Shown here in pieces: positions 8,053 to 16,244 of a stretch of 46,559 nucleotides of DNA. The notes beneath the pieces are model-generated. The model was not told where the DNA came from, ran no database searches, and saw nothing but the letters and a program-made list of their open reading frames with translations. Numbering within the stretch: the stretch's first letter is position 1; each line of letters starts with the position of its first letter. Position numbers and translations under genes: made by a program. The DNA comes from Ruminococcus sp. (GTDB lineage: Bacteria > Bacillota > Clostridia > Oscillospirales > Ruminococcaceae): NCBI GenBank assembly GCA_014799805.1, contig JAAVHJ010000011.1, forward strand, positions 37,378 through 83,936. The letters run 5' to 3'.

Positions 8053-9569
8053 GAATATCTCCTTTTCAGCCAAACACCAGCTCCTATAAGACCAACGATA
8101 ACGGGCACAGCAATAAATAGAATCATAGTTGTATTTGCAGAAGATTCAGAATTAATTGTCATAGAATCATAATTACGCTCTTTGTCTGCAATTCCCATAT
8201 CTAATACTAAATCGCTATTATACATCCATGTCATATTAGACAGCATTAAATATACGGGAATAATCATGTAATCTTGTGAAACGTTAACATCATCAATAAA
8301 TTCTGCATTACCCATTACAAACATTTTGGCATTGTTTCTGGAACTACTAACAGAATACATTGCTAAATCTAATGCATAGCCCTCAAGTGTTTCAGCCATA
8401 GCATCTGTACCGCCATAAGGTTCACCAATTGCACTAGATGTTTCATAGCCATAGCTGTCTGTTGTAGAAACGGTCTGTAATAAAGAACCAATTTCTAAAG
8501 AAGTATCTTCTGCACCAAGATATTGATAAAAACTTCTGGAATCACTCATAAAGGCATAATAGCCATTGTCTGTCATATCTGCAATTTCACTTGTTAAATC
8601 TACATCAGTATCTTCATTACGAACAATGCTAACACGGTATGTATAAGGGTCGCCACTCACATAAAGACTTGTATCTGTTTCAGATACAATATCATAGTCC
8701 ATGCCAATTCCAAAAGAATTCATAATAGATTCTATATTTTTATAGGCAATTTCCTCTTCGTTTGGAGACATTAAAAAACAAATATTTCCGCCATTTTCCA
8801 GATAATGATTAATCATTCTTGTTTCATCATTTGTAAAATCAGATTTCGGTGCAGCTACAATTATCATAGTTGCATCTTCTGGTACTTCATTTAGGGTTGC
8901 AAGATTTAATTCCTGTGCGTTGTAATTAATATTTTTCATGTTTTTATAAAAAGTAGTGTAATCATTTTCAATTGTTTTTTCACCGTGTCCACTTAAAAAA
9001 TATACTGACGCTTCCCGTCCCGTTGCAACGGCATTAATTGCACCTGTAATATAATTTTCGCCTCTGAAATAAGCCGCTTCTACTGTGCGGTTATTATCAT
9101 CATCATAAGAAACTTCATATTGATACATGTTAACGCCTGCTACATGTTTGGTTCTGCCTTCACAATGAAATACCATGTCTCCGACAGATAAATTATAACC
9201 GTCTTCTTTTAATTGTGCAACTAATTCAGGATGTGTATCTGTATCAAAATCTATGAAATTAATATTTTCATATTCAGAATATTGTTTCAGAGAATAATAT
9301 AATGCCATACTATTATCATCAGTTGCTAAATAATCCATGTCCATGAGAAAATAAAAATCTACTTGTTTATCCAATGTTTCCAGATAATTTTTTGTTGTGT
9401 CAGAAAGTTCATAAAGCTTTGCAGGGGTCATATCCCAGATAATATTCAGGCGACTTGCTAAAAGATTAATCGGTATCGCAATTGCAAGTGCTAAGGCTAC
9501 CAGAATAATTGCATAAGCCGTAAATTTACGGTTCTTGAGATTTTTAAAATTTTTTTCTTGTTGTTCCAT
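8049..9569 (-). CDS. GldG-like ABC exporter auxiliary protein
   Basis: A 506-residue membrane protein with an N-terminal helix (ILVALALAIAIPINLLASRL), a large extracytoplasmic region and a C-terminal helix (VPVIVGLIGAGVW) ending in KRRYS. The central part (VYFLSGHGEKTIENDYTTF, then DATMIIVAAPKSDFTN) is the ABC-type uncharacterised transport/GldG fold. Such proteins work with an ABC-2 ATPase and permease; in Bacteroidota the homologues belong to gliding/export machinery. Gliding is not implied here and the substrate is unknown. GAAAGG precedes the start and the stop overlaps the DUF4340 gene. Confidence 0.85.
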   Translation of the reverse strand: MEQQEKNFKNLKNRKFTAYAIILVALALAIAIPINLLASRLNIIWDMTPAKLYELSDTTKNYLETLDKQVDFYFLMDMDYLATDDNSMALYYSLKQYSEYENINFIDFDTDTHPELVAQLKEDGYNLSVGDMVFHCEGRTKHVAGVNMYQYEVSYDDDNNRTVEAAYFRGENYITGAINAVATGREASVYFLSGHGEKTIENDYTTFYKNMKNINYNAQELNLATLNEVPEDATMIIVAAPKSDFTNDETRMINHYLENGGNICFLMSPNEEEIAYKNIESIMNSFGIGMDYDIVSETDTSLYVSGDPYTYRVSIVRNEDTDVDLTSEIADMTDNGYYAFMSDSRSFYQYLGAEDTSLEIGSLLQTVSTTDSYGYETSSAIGEPYGGTDAMAETLEGYALDLAMYSVSSSRNNAKMFVMGNAEFIDDVNVSQDYMIIPVYLMLSNMTWMYNSDLVLDMGIADKERNYDSMTINSESSANTTMILFIAVPVIVGLIGAGVWLKRRYS

Positions 9570-9600
9570 AATTCAAGCCTTTCTAAATTAAATTAATAAA

Positions 9601-10332
9601 TTAATTATGACTCCAACGGCGTTTTTCAATCGCAATAATATTCCAGCAAATCACAACCGCTGTTGCACTTAAAAAAAATACCAAATCTTCCAGTCGGAAC
9701 ATGCCTTGTGAAAAATAGATAAATCTTCTTTGCATAGAAACCCATTTAATCACAGAATCAAGTTGTGGGTAGGCATTTACTAAAGCTGTACCGCCTAAAC
9801 TATCCGCTAATAATGCACCTTCCATAACAATTTCGCCTAAAATAGCAGAAATAATAGCATTTCCTGTCAAAGAAGATAATAACATACCAACGGCAATACA
9901 AACTAATCCCCAAAGGAAAAAGCCAATATAAGCACAAATTAATGATGACCACATCACTTGTCCTGTGTAAGCTGTCCAGATAGGAAAGAACAAAGAACTA
10001 ATCATCATGACTAAAAATACAGTGACAATAGAGAAAAATTTCGCAAGTACAATCTGGGCGACACTTAATGGACTTGTTAATAATAGAACTTCTGTTCCAC
10101 CTCGTCGTTCATCTGCAAAAGAACGCATTGTCAAAATCGGAATAATAAATATAAAATAAAAGAAATTATTATAAAAAATATCTGGGAATGAAAATTTAAA
10201 TACATTACTATCCATAGATGCAATCGATGTAATAAATACAAAGCTGAATATTAACATAAATAATGCAGTCAGGACATAGGCAAACGGTGAATAGAAAAAT
10301 GCTTGCAATTCTTTTTTATAGAGTGAAAACAT
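9601..10332 (-). CDS. ABC-2 type transporter permease (GldF-like)
   Basis: A 243-residue integral membrane protein with six hydrophobic segments, beginning LYKKELQAFFYSPFAYVLTA, the typical opening of ABC-2 permeases. MRSFADERRGGTEVLLLTSP forms the cytoplasmic coupling region. It should form the channel with the adjacent ATPase, whose stop is three bases upstream of this start, and it precedes the GldG-like protein. Order and spacing define one operon of ATPase, permease, GldG-like and DUF4340 proteins. Substrate unknown. Confidence 0.9.
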   Translation of the reverse strand: MFSLYKKELQAFFYSPFAYVLTALFMLIFSFVFITSIASMDSNVFKFSFPDIFYNNFFYFIFIIPILTMRSFADERRGGTEVLLLTSPLSVAQIVLAKFFSIVTVFLVMMISSLFFPIWTAYTGQVMWSSLICAYIGFFLWGLVCIAVGMLLSSLTGNAIISAILGEIVMEGALLADSLGGTALVNAYPQLDSVIKWVSMQRRFIYFSQGMFRLEDLVFFLSATAVVICWNIIAIEKRRWSHN

Positions 10333-10335
10333 AAT

Positions 10336-11343
10336 TTAAACCTCCTCATGATAGGGATTGTCAGGTTGTTCTGGCATTTCTGTTAATAAATCCTGTAAGC
10401 TTGTGCGTTTCTTTCCCTGTGAAGTTAATTTTAAGAATACCTGTTCTAAGCTTAATTTTGCTAGCGTAATTTCAATAATACTGCATTGATTATTTAGTAA
10501 TACACTCATAATTTCATTTCTGACAGATTCGTTTTGTAATTCAATTTGATATAAATTTTTATGTTCGGAAATTTCCTGAATACTGGAAATATTTATCACG
10601 CCACGAATGTCTTTTAATAAGCGAATAATTTTTTCTTTGTCTCCCTCAGCAGTTAAATTTAATACAGTATCTGCTGTCATGCTACGTTCTAAATTTTCAA
10701 TTGTATCAATTGCCATGATTTCGCCTTTATTAATAATGACAACACGTTCACAAACGGCACTGACTTCAGCTAAAATATGGGAGCTGAATATAATAGAATG
10801 GTCTTTTTTGAGTTCTAAAATTAAATTTCTGACTTCCATTACTTGTGTCGGGTCTAAGCCAACAGTAGGTTCGTCCAAAATTAAAATTTTGGGATTGCCA
10901 AGCAATGCCTGTGCAAAACCTACACGCTGTTTATAGCCTTTTGAAAGATTTCTAATCAATCGTCTACGCATATCTGTAATATGCAATCTCTCCATAGAAG
11001 ATTCTATTTGTTGCTTGCGTTCTGCTTTGGGAACGCCTTTTAATCCTGCAACAAAATTTAAATATTCTTCTACTCGCATATCGGGATAAACTGGCGGTAT
11101 TTCTGGCAGATAGCCAATGCATTTTTTGGCTTCTGAAGCCTGTTCTGTAATATCAAAGCCATTAATCGTTACTGTTCCTCCCGTGGACGGCAAATAGCCA
11201 GCAATGATATTCATTGTCGTTGATTTGCCTGCACCGTTCGGCCCTAGAAATCCTAATATTTCATTATCACGAATTTCAAAATCAATGCCCTTGACAGCAG
11301 GATTTCTGCCATAGTATTTTGACAGATTCTTGATTTCAACCAT
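10336..11343 (-). CDS. ABC transporter ATP-binding protein (ABC-2 exporter)
   Basis: A 335-residue ATPase with Walker A GPNGAGKST, Q-loop region YLPEIPPVYPDMRVEEYL, signature LSKGYKQRVG, Walker B ILILDEPTVGLDP and H-loop IIFSSHILAE. A C-terminal extension of about 100 residues after the nucleotide-binding domain is usual in this exporter class. ATG 11343 (MVEIKNLSKYYGR) is preferred over an upstream ATG at 11376 because GAAAGG lies directly before it. It powers the permease encoded next. It is first in the minus-strand operon, divergent from the GH48 cellulase across a 444-bp gap. Confidence 0.93.
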   Translation of the reverse strand: MVEIKNLSKYYGRNPAVKGIDFEIRDNEILGFLGPNGAGKSTTMNIIAGYLPSTGGTVTINGFDITEQASEAKKCIGYLPEIPPVYPDMRVEEYLNFVAGLKGVPKAERKQQIESSMERLHITDMRRRLIRNLSKGYKQRVGFAQALLGNPKILILDEPTVGLDPTQVMEVRNLILELKKDHSIIFSSHILAEVSAVCERVVIINKGEIMAIDTIENLERSMTADTVLNLTAEGDKEKIIRLLKDIRGVINISSIQEISEHKNLYQIELQNESVRNEIMSVLLNNQCSIIEITLAKLSLEQVFLKLTSQGKKRTSLQDLLTEMPEQPDNPYHEEV

Positions 11344-11644
11344 AAAGAATTTTCCTTTCTTATAAATTATCTTCAAATTATTCTAAATAAAGACATATAC
11401 TCTTATAGTATCGCATATAAATATAGCTAAAATATTTATATTTTATTTCTAAATTGTGAATTATTAATTTTAAATCAACACCAGCATTTATTCTAGTAAG
11501 TCCCTGTGTAAACAATGTGAAAATTACAGGAAAATTTATGACCATTTTCTAAAAATTTCTTGTTAAAATATACAAAACAAATGTCATTTTCTTGTTTGAA
11601 ATCACGAAAAAATTAGAATTTGCTTTTAGATTTTCTATAAAGGG

Positions 11645-11673
11645 TTGACAAAGTTGCCGAAATTGGCTATAAT
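11645..11673 (+). promoter_or_regulatory. Consensus vegetative promoter of the GH48 cellulase
   Basis: TTGACA at 11645-11650 and TATAAT at 11668-11673 are separated by exactly 17 bp, a perfect sigma-A promoter. Transcription should start near 11680, giving a leader of about 105 nt. The perfect match predicts strong basal expression. Confidence 0.88.
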
Positions 11674-11731
11674 AGAACTATAGAAATCTGTGTCGGTTTG
11701 CGTAAACATGGATTTGAAGAATGTATTGGTA

Positions 11732-11750
11732 TTGGCTTTGTGAGAGCCAA
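11732..11750 (+). other. Small hairpin in GH48 5' leader
   Basis: TTGGCT-TTGTGAG-AGCCAA can form a 6-8 bp stem in the leader, about 40 nt before the start codon. It is followed by A-rich, not T-rich, sequence, so it is not a terminator. It could stabilise the mRNA or be a regulator site; its role is unknown. Confidence 0.4.
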
Positions 11751-11787
11751 AAAAATTAAAAAAAATTTAACGAGAGGGGTAATTTAA

Positions 11788-14496
11788 ATGCTTTTCAAAA
11801 AAAGTAAAGCAATCCTTGCTGGCATTTTGTCTGCTGCTATGGTAACAACTTCTATGGCAACAACAATTGCATCTGCTGCAACAACTGATAGCGGTGCAAA
11901 AGTTGGCGGTACAAGAACTAAGGCAGAGGCTTTCGGCGATGATACATACGCTGCACGTTTCTTGTCCCTGTATGATGATGTTATTACAAACGGTCAGGCA
12001 AATGGCTATTTATCTTCTAACGATGGTGGTAGCGGTTCTTTCGGTATTCCATACCATGCTGTAGAAGAAGTTATCGTAGAAGCTCCTGACTATGGTCATG
12101 AAACAACTTCTGAAGCTATGTCCTATTTAGTATGGGCTGCTGCAATGAGAGATAACATTGCGAAAAACCATGCTGACCAAGTAAGCACAGGTAATGTGGA
12201 ATATACTGCTGACCTTGCAAAAGCTTGGAAAACCATGGAAGTTATGGTTCCTGATGTTCAGGATAATTTCTGGACTGCTGGTTCTGTTAGCTCTCAATAT
12301 TGTGGTGAGTATGATACACCTGAACAGTGTCCAGACGATTGGGCAGGGCAGGCAGATAAGACAGCTGAAAACCCAATTTATAGCTACTTCACAGGTGTTT
12401 ATAAGGGCAAAAATGGTCAGGGCGGTCTGTACCTCATGCACTGGCTTGGTGACGTTGATAACTGGTATGGTTACGGCGAAGGTACAAGCTTTACATTTAT
12501 TAACACATTCCAGCGTGGTGAGCAGGAATCCTGTTGGGAAACTGTTCCGCATCCTTGCGTAGAAAATAAGAAATATGGTACTCCAGAAAAAGGTCTGAAA
12601 GGTATTTTCAATCAGGATCAAAACGTAACAGCACAATATGCTTATACAAACGCACCTGACGCTGAAGACCGTGCAATTCAGGGTGTATTTGATGCAAATC
12701 AGTGGAATGTTGGCGATGATTCCGTTACTGCAAAAGCTGCTGAAATGGGTGACGAACTCCGTAACAACATGTATGATAAATATTATCAGGCAATCAGTGA
12801 AAATACAAGCTGGTCAAATGGTAATGCAGGCGATAGCAGTAAACATTATTTGATGAACTGGTATACATCTTGGGGCGGTGCTTTGGCTTCTTCTGGTCAA
12901 AACTGGTGCTGGCAGATTGGTTGTTCTCATGCTCACGAATTCTATCAGAATCCATTGGCTGCATATGCTTTGGTTCAGGATACTGGCTTATCTTCTGGTA
13001 TGAAATCTCAGGGTGCGAAAGAAGACTATGTAAAATCTCTTGAAAGACAGATGGAATTCTATCTCTGGTTGCAGTCTGCTAATGGTCCTATCGCTGGTGG
13101 TGCAACGAACTCTTATAAAGGTCGTTATGAAGCATATCCTGCTGGTTCTTCCACATTCTATGGTATGATGTATGTTGCACACCCTGTATATGGTGACCCT
13201 GTTTCTAACAACTGGATTGGTAACCAAGTATGGGCTGTACAGCGTCTTGCTGAATTGTATTATTGGGTAAAGACAAACGGCGATACAACAGGTGCTAAAC
13301 CAGGTGGTATGAGCGTAGAAGAAGCTCTGGAACAGATTCTTGATAAATGGTGTACATGGTTTGTTAATAACACAGTCCTGACAGAAGATGGCGATTATTA
13401 TATTCCATCTGGTTTGACATGGACTGGTCAGCCTGACACTTGGAACGGCTCTGCTTCTGATAATGGTGGCTTGACTTGTGAAATCAATGGTTATGGTAAT
13501 GCTGACTTTGGTTGCGTAGCATCTCTTGCAAATACTTTGATTTACTATGCAAATGCTAAGGGCGTTACAGCTGCTGATATCAAAGACAAAACGTTTGATG
13601 TAGGTGGTGCATATCCATCTAGCAGCGTTACAATTGATAATGATAAAATCCAATCTGGTAATGCTTATAATACTGGTGATGCAGATGTAGCAAAGGCTTC
13701 TCTGTATCTGGCACAGCAATTGCTTGACCGTGAATGGAACATCGGCCGTGATAATATCGGTTTGACAAGACTTGACCATAACGGTTCCTTTGCACGTATG
13801 TTCTCTCAGGGCGTTTGGGTATCTACATCTTACGGTACTGGCAAAATGCCAAACGGCGATGAAATCAAGAATGGTATTAATTTCTTGGATATTCGTTCCA
13901 TGTATTTGGATAGCTCTAAGTGTGCTGGTGCTAAGACAAGTGACGAAGCTATTGCTTTAGTTCAGGAACTCAAAGCAGCTTACGAACAAGACGTTGCAAA
14001 TGGTGCACACTTTGCTGATAGAAGTGACTTGTCCGCATCTAGTGCAGAAGGTTCAGCAGCATTGGCTGAATTCACAAACGTTGCATCTGTTGACTTGTAT
14101 TATCACAGATTCTGGCATGCAGGTGACATCATGATGGCACTTGGTACAATGGCTAACTTGTATCCAGATTTGGCACCAACAATTCAATATAATGATGACA
14201 ATAATCAGGATACTAGCGACACCACTGAAAATACTGATAATACTGATGATACTGATGATACAAGTAATGCAGACCCAAGCAAGATTCTTTGGGGCGATGC
14301 TAACGTAGATGGCACAGTTGATATTCTTGATATTATTACGATGAATAAGACAATTCTTGGTCAAAGAAAATTAGAAGCACAGGGCTTCTTGAATTCTGAC
14401 GTTGACCAGAATAAGAAAGTAGATCCTACAGACTCTTTGAATGTTATGAAACTGATTGTTATGTTATTAACACAGGCTGATTTCCCAATTGCGTAA
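11788..14496 (+). CDS. GH48 cellulase (processive exoglucanase) with C-terminal dockerin
   Basis: A 902-residue secreted cellulase. A signal peptide (KKSKAILAGILSAAMVTTSM, cleavage near ASA-A at residues 28-31) precedes a complete GH48 domain (about 40-800). The block PDYGHETTSEAMSYLVW contains the family's catalytic acid Glu, here E109. An Asp/Thr-rich linker (about 808-830) leads to a type I-like dockerin (about 833-900) with two calcium-loop repeats, GDANVDGTVDILD and SDVDQNKKVDPTD. GH48 enzymes release cellobiose processively from crystalline cellulose and are the signature exocellulase of cellulosomes. GAGAGGGG precedes the ATG. Codon use is richer in G and C than in neighbours, consistent with high expression. 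It stands alone between its own promoter and terminator. Confidence 0.97.
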   Translation: MLFKKSKAILAGILSAAMVTTSMATTIASAATTDSGAKVGGTRTKAEAFGDDTYAARFLSLYDDVITNGQANGYLSSNDGGSGSFGIPYHAVEEVIVEAPDYGHETTSEAMSYLVWAAAMRDNIAKNHADQVSTGNVEYTADLAKAWKTMEVMVPDVQDNFWTAGSVSSQYCGEYDTPEQCPDDWAGQADKTAENPIYSYFTGVYKGKNGQGGLYLMHWLGDVDNWYGYGEGTSFTFINTFQRGEQESCWETVPHPCVENKKYGTPEKGLKGIFNQDQNVTAQYAYTNAPDAEDRAIQGVFDANQWNVGDDSVTAKAAEMGDELRNNMYDKYYQAISENTSWSNGNAGDSSKHYLMNWYTSWGGALASSGQNWCWQIGCSHAHEFYQNPLAAYALVQDTGLSSGMKSQGAKEDYVKSLERQMEFYLWLQSANGPIAGGATNSYKGRYEAYPAGSSTFYGMMYVAHPVYGDPVSNNWIGNQVWAVQRLAELYYWVKTNGDTTGAKPGGMSVEEALEQILDKWCTWFVNNTVLTEDGDYYIPSGLTWTGQPDTWNGSASDNGGLTCEINGYGNADFGCVASLANTLIYYANAKGVTAADIKDKTFDVGGAYPSSSVTIDNDKIQSGNAYNTGDADVAKASLYLAQQLLDREWNIGRDNIGLTRLDHNGSFARMFSQGVWVSTSYGTGKMPNGDEIKNGINFLDIRSMYLDSSKCAGAKTSDEAIALVQELKAAYEQDVANGAHFADRSDLSASSAEGSAALAEFTNVASVDLYYHRFWHAGDIMMALGTMANLYPDLAPTIQYNDDNNQDTSDTTENTDNTDDTDDTSNADPSKILWGDANVDGTVDILDIITMNKTILGQRKLEAQGFLNSDVDQNKKVDPTDSLNVMKLIVMLLTQADFPIA

Positions 14497-14521
14497 TTTT
14501 TAATTATGATAGTGAAGTAAA

Positions 14522-14557
14522 ATAAGCAGGATAGCTTTTCAGCTGTCCTGCTTTTTT
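14522..14557 (+). terminator. Rho-independent terminator of the GH48 gene
   Basis: AGCAGGATAGC, loop TTTTCA, GCTGTCCTGCT (11 bp, one G-U pair) is followed by T6. The last bases overlap the stop codon of the convergent ComEA-like gene. Confidence 0.9.
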
Positions 14558-15632
14558 ATGATTCGTCTTGTGCGAATGGTGGCACATACGGAATTTGTGT
14601 GCTTCCGTCATTGTCGATTGTTAAATATGGCATCCATTCTGCAAATAAAGCATTTGTAACATGCTCTGCAAGTGTAATTTCCAGAATATTATAAAAAATA
14701 TGAATGTCTCTGTCACGGAGTATTATAATTTCTTCTGCAAGTTCTTCGTTACAATCAGGAAGTAACATGAATTCTTCTTTTGTGGCAGTATTTAAATTAA
14801 TCATAGGAATTTCTGAAATTGTTTCAGAAATTTGTTCTGTCGGGTCAGTCGGAATAATTTCTGGTTCTGGCAGGGGGGATTCTGTTTCTAAATATACATA
14901 GGGCAAAATTTGATAAAATCTAAATTCGCCAATACCAGATACTTCTAGTAATTGATAACGGTTAATAAATCCGCCTATAGATTCCCGATACTGAATAATT
15001 TCTTGTGCTATCACAGAGCCAATATAGGGCAAAGCACTAAATTCTTCCAGTGTAGCTTGATTTAATTCTAATGGGAAAATAATTTCAGGCTCTGTTAATT
15101 CTATTATTTCCGTTGGGTCTGTTGATTCTGATATATCTGTGATTATAATTTCATGATAGGCAGGAATAGCTTCTGTAAGAGATTCTGTCATGGATTTTGT
15201 CATAAATTCTGTGCTAAATTCTGGCTCTGTCATGGATTCCGTGATAAGTTCTTTGATTGTTTTATGTGTTGTTTCGGGAATTTTTTCTGTATTTGCAATA
15301 TAAAAACAGTCTTGTAATTGATAAAATAATTGCTCTGGCATACCTGCTGTGATAATTTCAGAAACAGTTTGAAAATTGCCATTTGTATTTCTGTAATTGA
15401 CAATTTGTTCTGCAAGAGAACGACTCACACCTGATAATTTTGCAAATTTCGACACAGAAGCTTGATTAATATCTAAAATTAGTAATTCTGATTCTGTCTG
15501 TAATTGATAATTATGAGAATAAGTTTGAATTTTTTCAAAAGATTGATGATAATTTTTAAATTTTATGCAACAGAATCCAGAAATGCTACTAAAATAAATG
15601 CTGAATAAAATAATTTTTTTATTTAGTGGCAT
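14556..15632 (-). CDS. ComEA-like protein with three helix-hairpin-helix modules
   Basis: A 358-residue protein with an N-terminal hydrophobic segment (KIILFSIYFSSISGFCC, probably an anchor) and three ComEA-type HhH modules. Each opens with the LNxA motif: LDINQASVSKFAKLSGVS (about 53-70), LELNQATLEEFSALPYIG (about 190-207) and INLNTATKEEFMLLPDC (about 277-293). A Thr/Glu/Ser-rich low-complexity linker of about 70 residues separates the first two. ComEA is the surface DNA receptor in transformation, normally with one HhH pair behind an SLBB domain; no SLBB domain is visible here. AAGAGAG precedes the ATG. DNA binding is a family-based expectation; a role in competence is inference. Confidence 0.8.
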   Translation of the reverse strand: MPLNKKIILFSIYFSSISGFCCIKFKNYHQSFEKIQTYSHNYQLQTESELLILDINQASVSKFAKLSGVSRSLAEQIVNYRNTNGNFQTVSEIITAGMPEQLFYQLQDCFYIANTEKIPETTHKTIKELITESMTEPEFSTEFMTKSMTESLTEAIPAYHEIIITDISESTDPTEIIELTEPEIIFPLELNQATLEEFSALPYIGSVIAQEIIQYRESIGGFINRYQLLEVSGIGEFRFYQILPYVYLETESPLPEPEIIPTDPTEQISETISEIPMINLNTATKEEFMLLPDCNEELAEEIIILRDRDIHIFYNILEITLAEHVTNALFAEWMPYLTIDNDGSTQIPYVPPFAQDES

Positions 15633-15651
15633 AAAAATTCTCTCTTTTCTA

Positions 15652-15680
15652 TTTACTTTTTGATTATTTTGTGTTAAAAT
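15652..15680 (+). promoter_or_regulatory. Probable promoter of the XRE regulator gene
   Basis: TTTACT at 15652-15657, a 17-bp spacer and TAAAAT at 15675-15680 preceded by TGT (extended -10). It would give a leader of about 105 nt before the XRE start at 15793. Confidence 0.55.
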
Positions 15681-15792
15681 GATTATGGAACTAGCCAGTA
15701 ATATTATAGTGCATTTTTACTGAACAGTCAAGATGAAAAAGTATATTGAAAATGAACTTTGTAAATTTTCACGAACAAGAAAGGAGAAATTT

Positions 15793-16179
15793 ATGGATTA
15801 TACACAATTTGAGAAGTTATGTGAATGTAATGGAACAACGCCAACTGCTTTATCAAAAAAATTAGGAATCAGCAAAGGAAATACAACCAATTGGAAAAAT
15901 GGGGGCAATCCTAGCGTTGAGATTTTATGCAAAATTGCAGATGAATTAAACTGTACGACTGATACTTTGCTTGGAAGAAAAAACACAGCTACCAATGTAA
16001 ATAATTTTGTAGCTAATAATATAACATATGGAAAAAATTCAGGTGCTTATGTTATAAATGAGAATCATATTAATGAAACAAATATTGAAATATTAGAAAT
16101 ATTAGAAGATTTGTCCTTAAAAGAACGTTCTGAATTAATTGTCATGATTTTTCAATTCTATGAAGAACATAAAAAATAA
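15793..16179 (+). CDS. XRE-family helix-turn-helix regulator
   Basis: A 128-residue DNA-binding protein. The N-terminal 65 residues form an XRE/Cro-type HTH (TPTALSKKLGISKGNTTNWK, then PSVEILCKIADELNCTTDTLLG). A C-terminal segment of about 60 residues (EILEDLSLKERSELIVMIF) probably dimerises. ATG 15793 has AAAGGAG nine bases upstream; an in-frame ATG at 15733 has none. It is monocistronic, with its own promoter and a perfect terminator, and has no obvious adjacent target, so it may act elsewhere or on itself. Confidence 0.88.
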   Translation: MDYTQFEKLCECNGTTPTALSKKLGISKGNTTNWKNGGNPSVEILCKIADELNCTTDTLLGRKNTATNVNNFVANNITYGKNSGAYVINENHINETNIEILEILEDLSLKERSELIVMIFQFYEEHKK

Positions 16180-16193
16180 AAATTAATAAAAAA

Positions 16194-16231
16194 TAATCGC
16201 TCCTAAATTTTTGCAATTTAGGAGCGATTTA
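16194..16231. terminator. Bidirectional terminator between XRE gene and mreB
   Basis: AATCGCTCCTAAATT-TTTGC-AATTTAGGAGCGATT is a perfect 15-bp stem, flanked by an A-rich stretch on the left and ATTTATTT on the right. It can end both the XRE transcript (+) and the recD2-comF-mreB operon (-). Confidence 0.88.
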
Positions 16232-16244
16232 TTTAATTTATATA

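Larger units (their letters stand above)
11344..11787. other. Intergenic regulatory region between ABC exporter and GH48 cellulase
   Basis: This 444-bp AT-rich gap holds no convincing ORF. The right half carries the GH48 promoter and a 5' leader of about 105 nt with a small hairpin. Two near-identical sequences, TGTGTAAACAATG (11505-11517) and TGCGTAAACATG (11699-11710), lie upstream of and within the transcribed leader. A weak dyad, CCTGT(GT)AA...TTACAGG, occurs at about 11503-11531. A promoter for the divergent exporter operon must lie in the left part, but I could not pick one convincingly. Confidence 0.6.

Noticed and set aside
11505-11518. Catabolite-responsive (cre) element upstream of the GH48 promoter
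   Set aside because: TGTAAACAATGTGA differs from the cre consensus at the central CG and on the right arm, so I kept it only as an unassigned repeated motif.
12988-13779. Long minus-strand frame of 263 codons inside the GH48 gene
   Set aside because: It is the shadow of the highly biased GH48 coding sequence. Its translation is Cys/Ile-rich with no domain and no ribosome binding site, and GH48 is intact on the other strand.
15155-15260. DNA repeat array in the ComEA-like gene
   Set aside because: The Ser/Thr/Glu-Met-Thr-Glu stretch is a low-complexity protein linker (ESMTEPE, KSMTESLTEA), not a regular DNA repeat, CRISPR array or mobile element.
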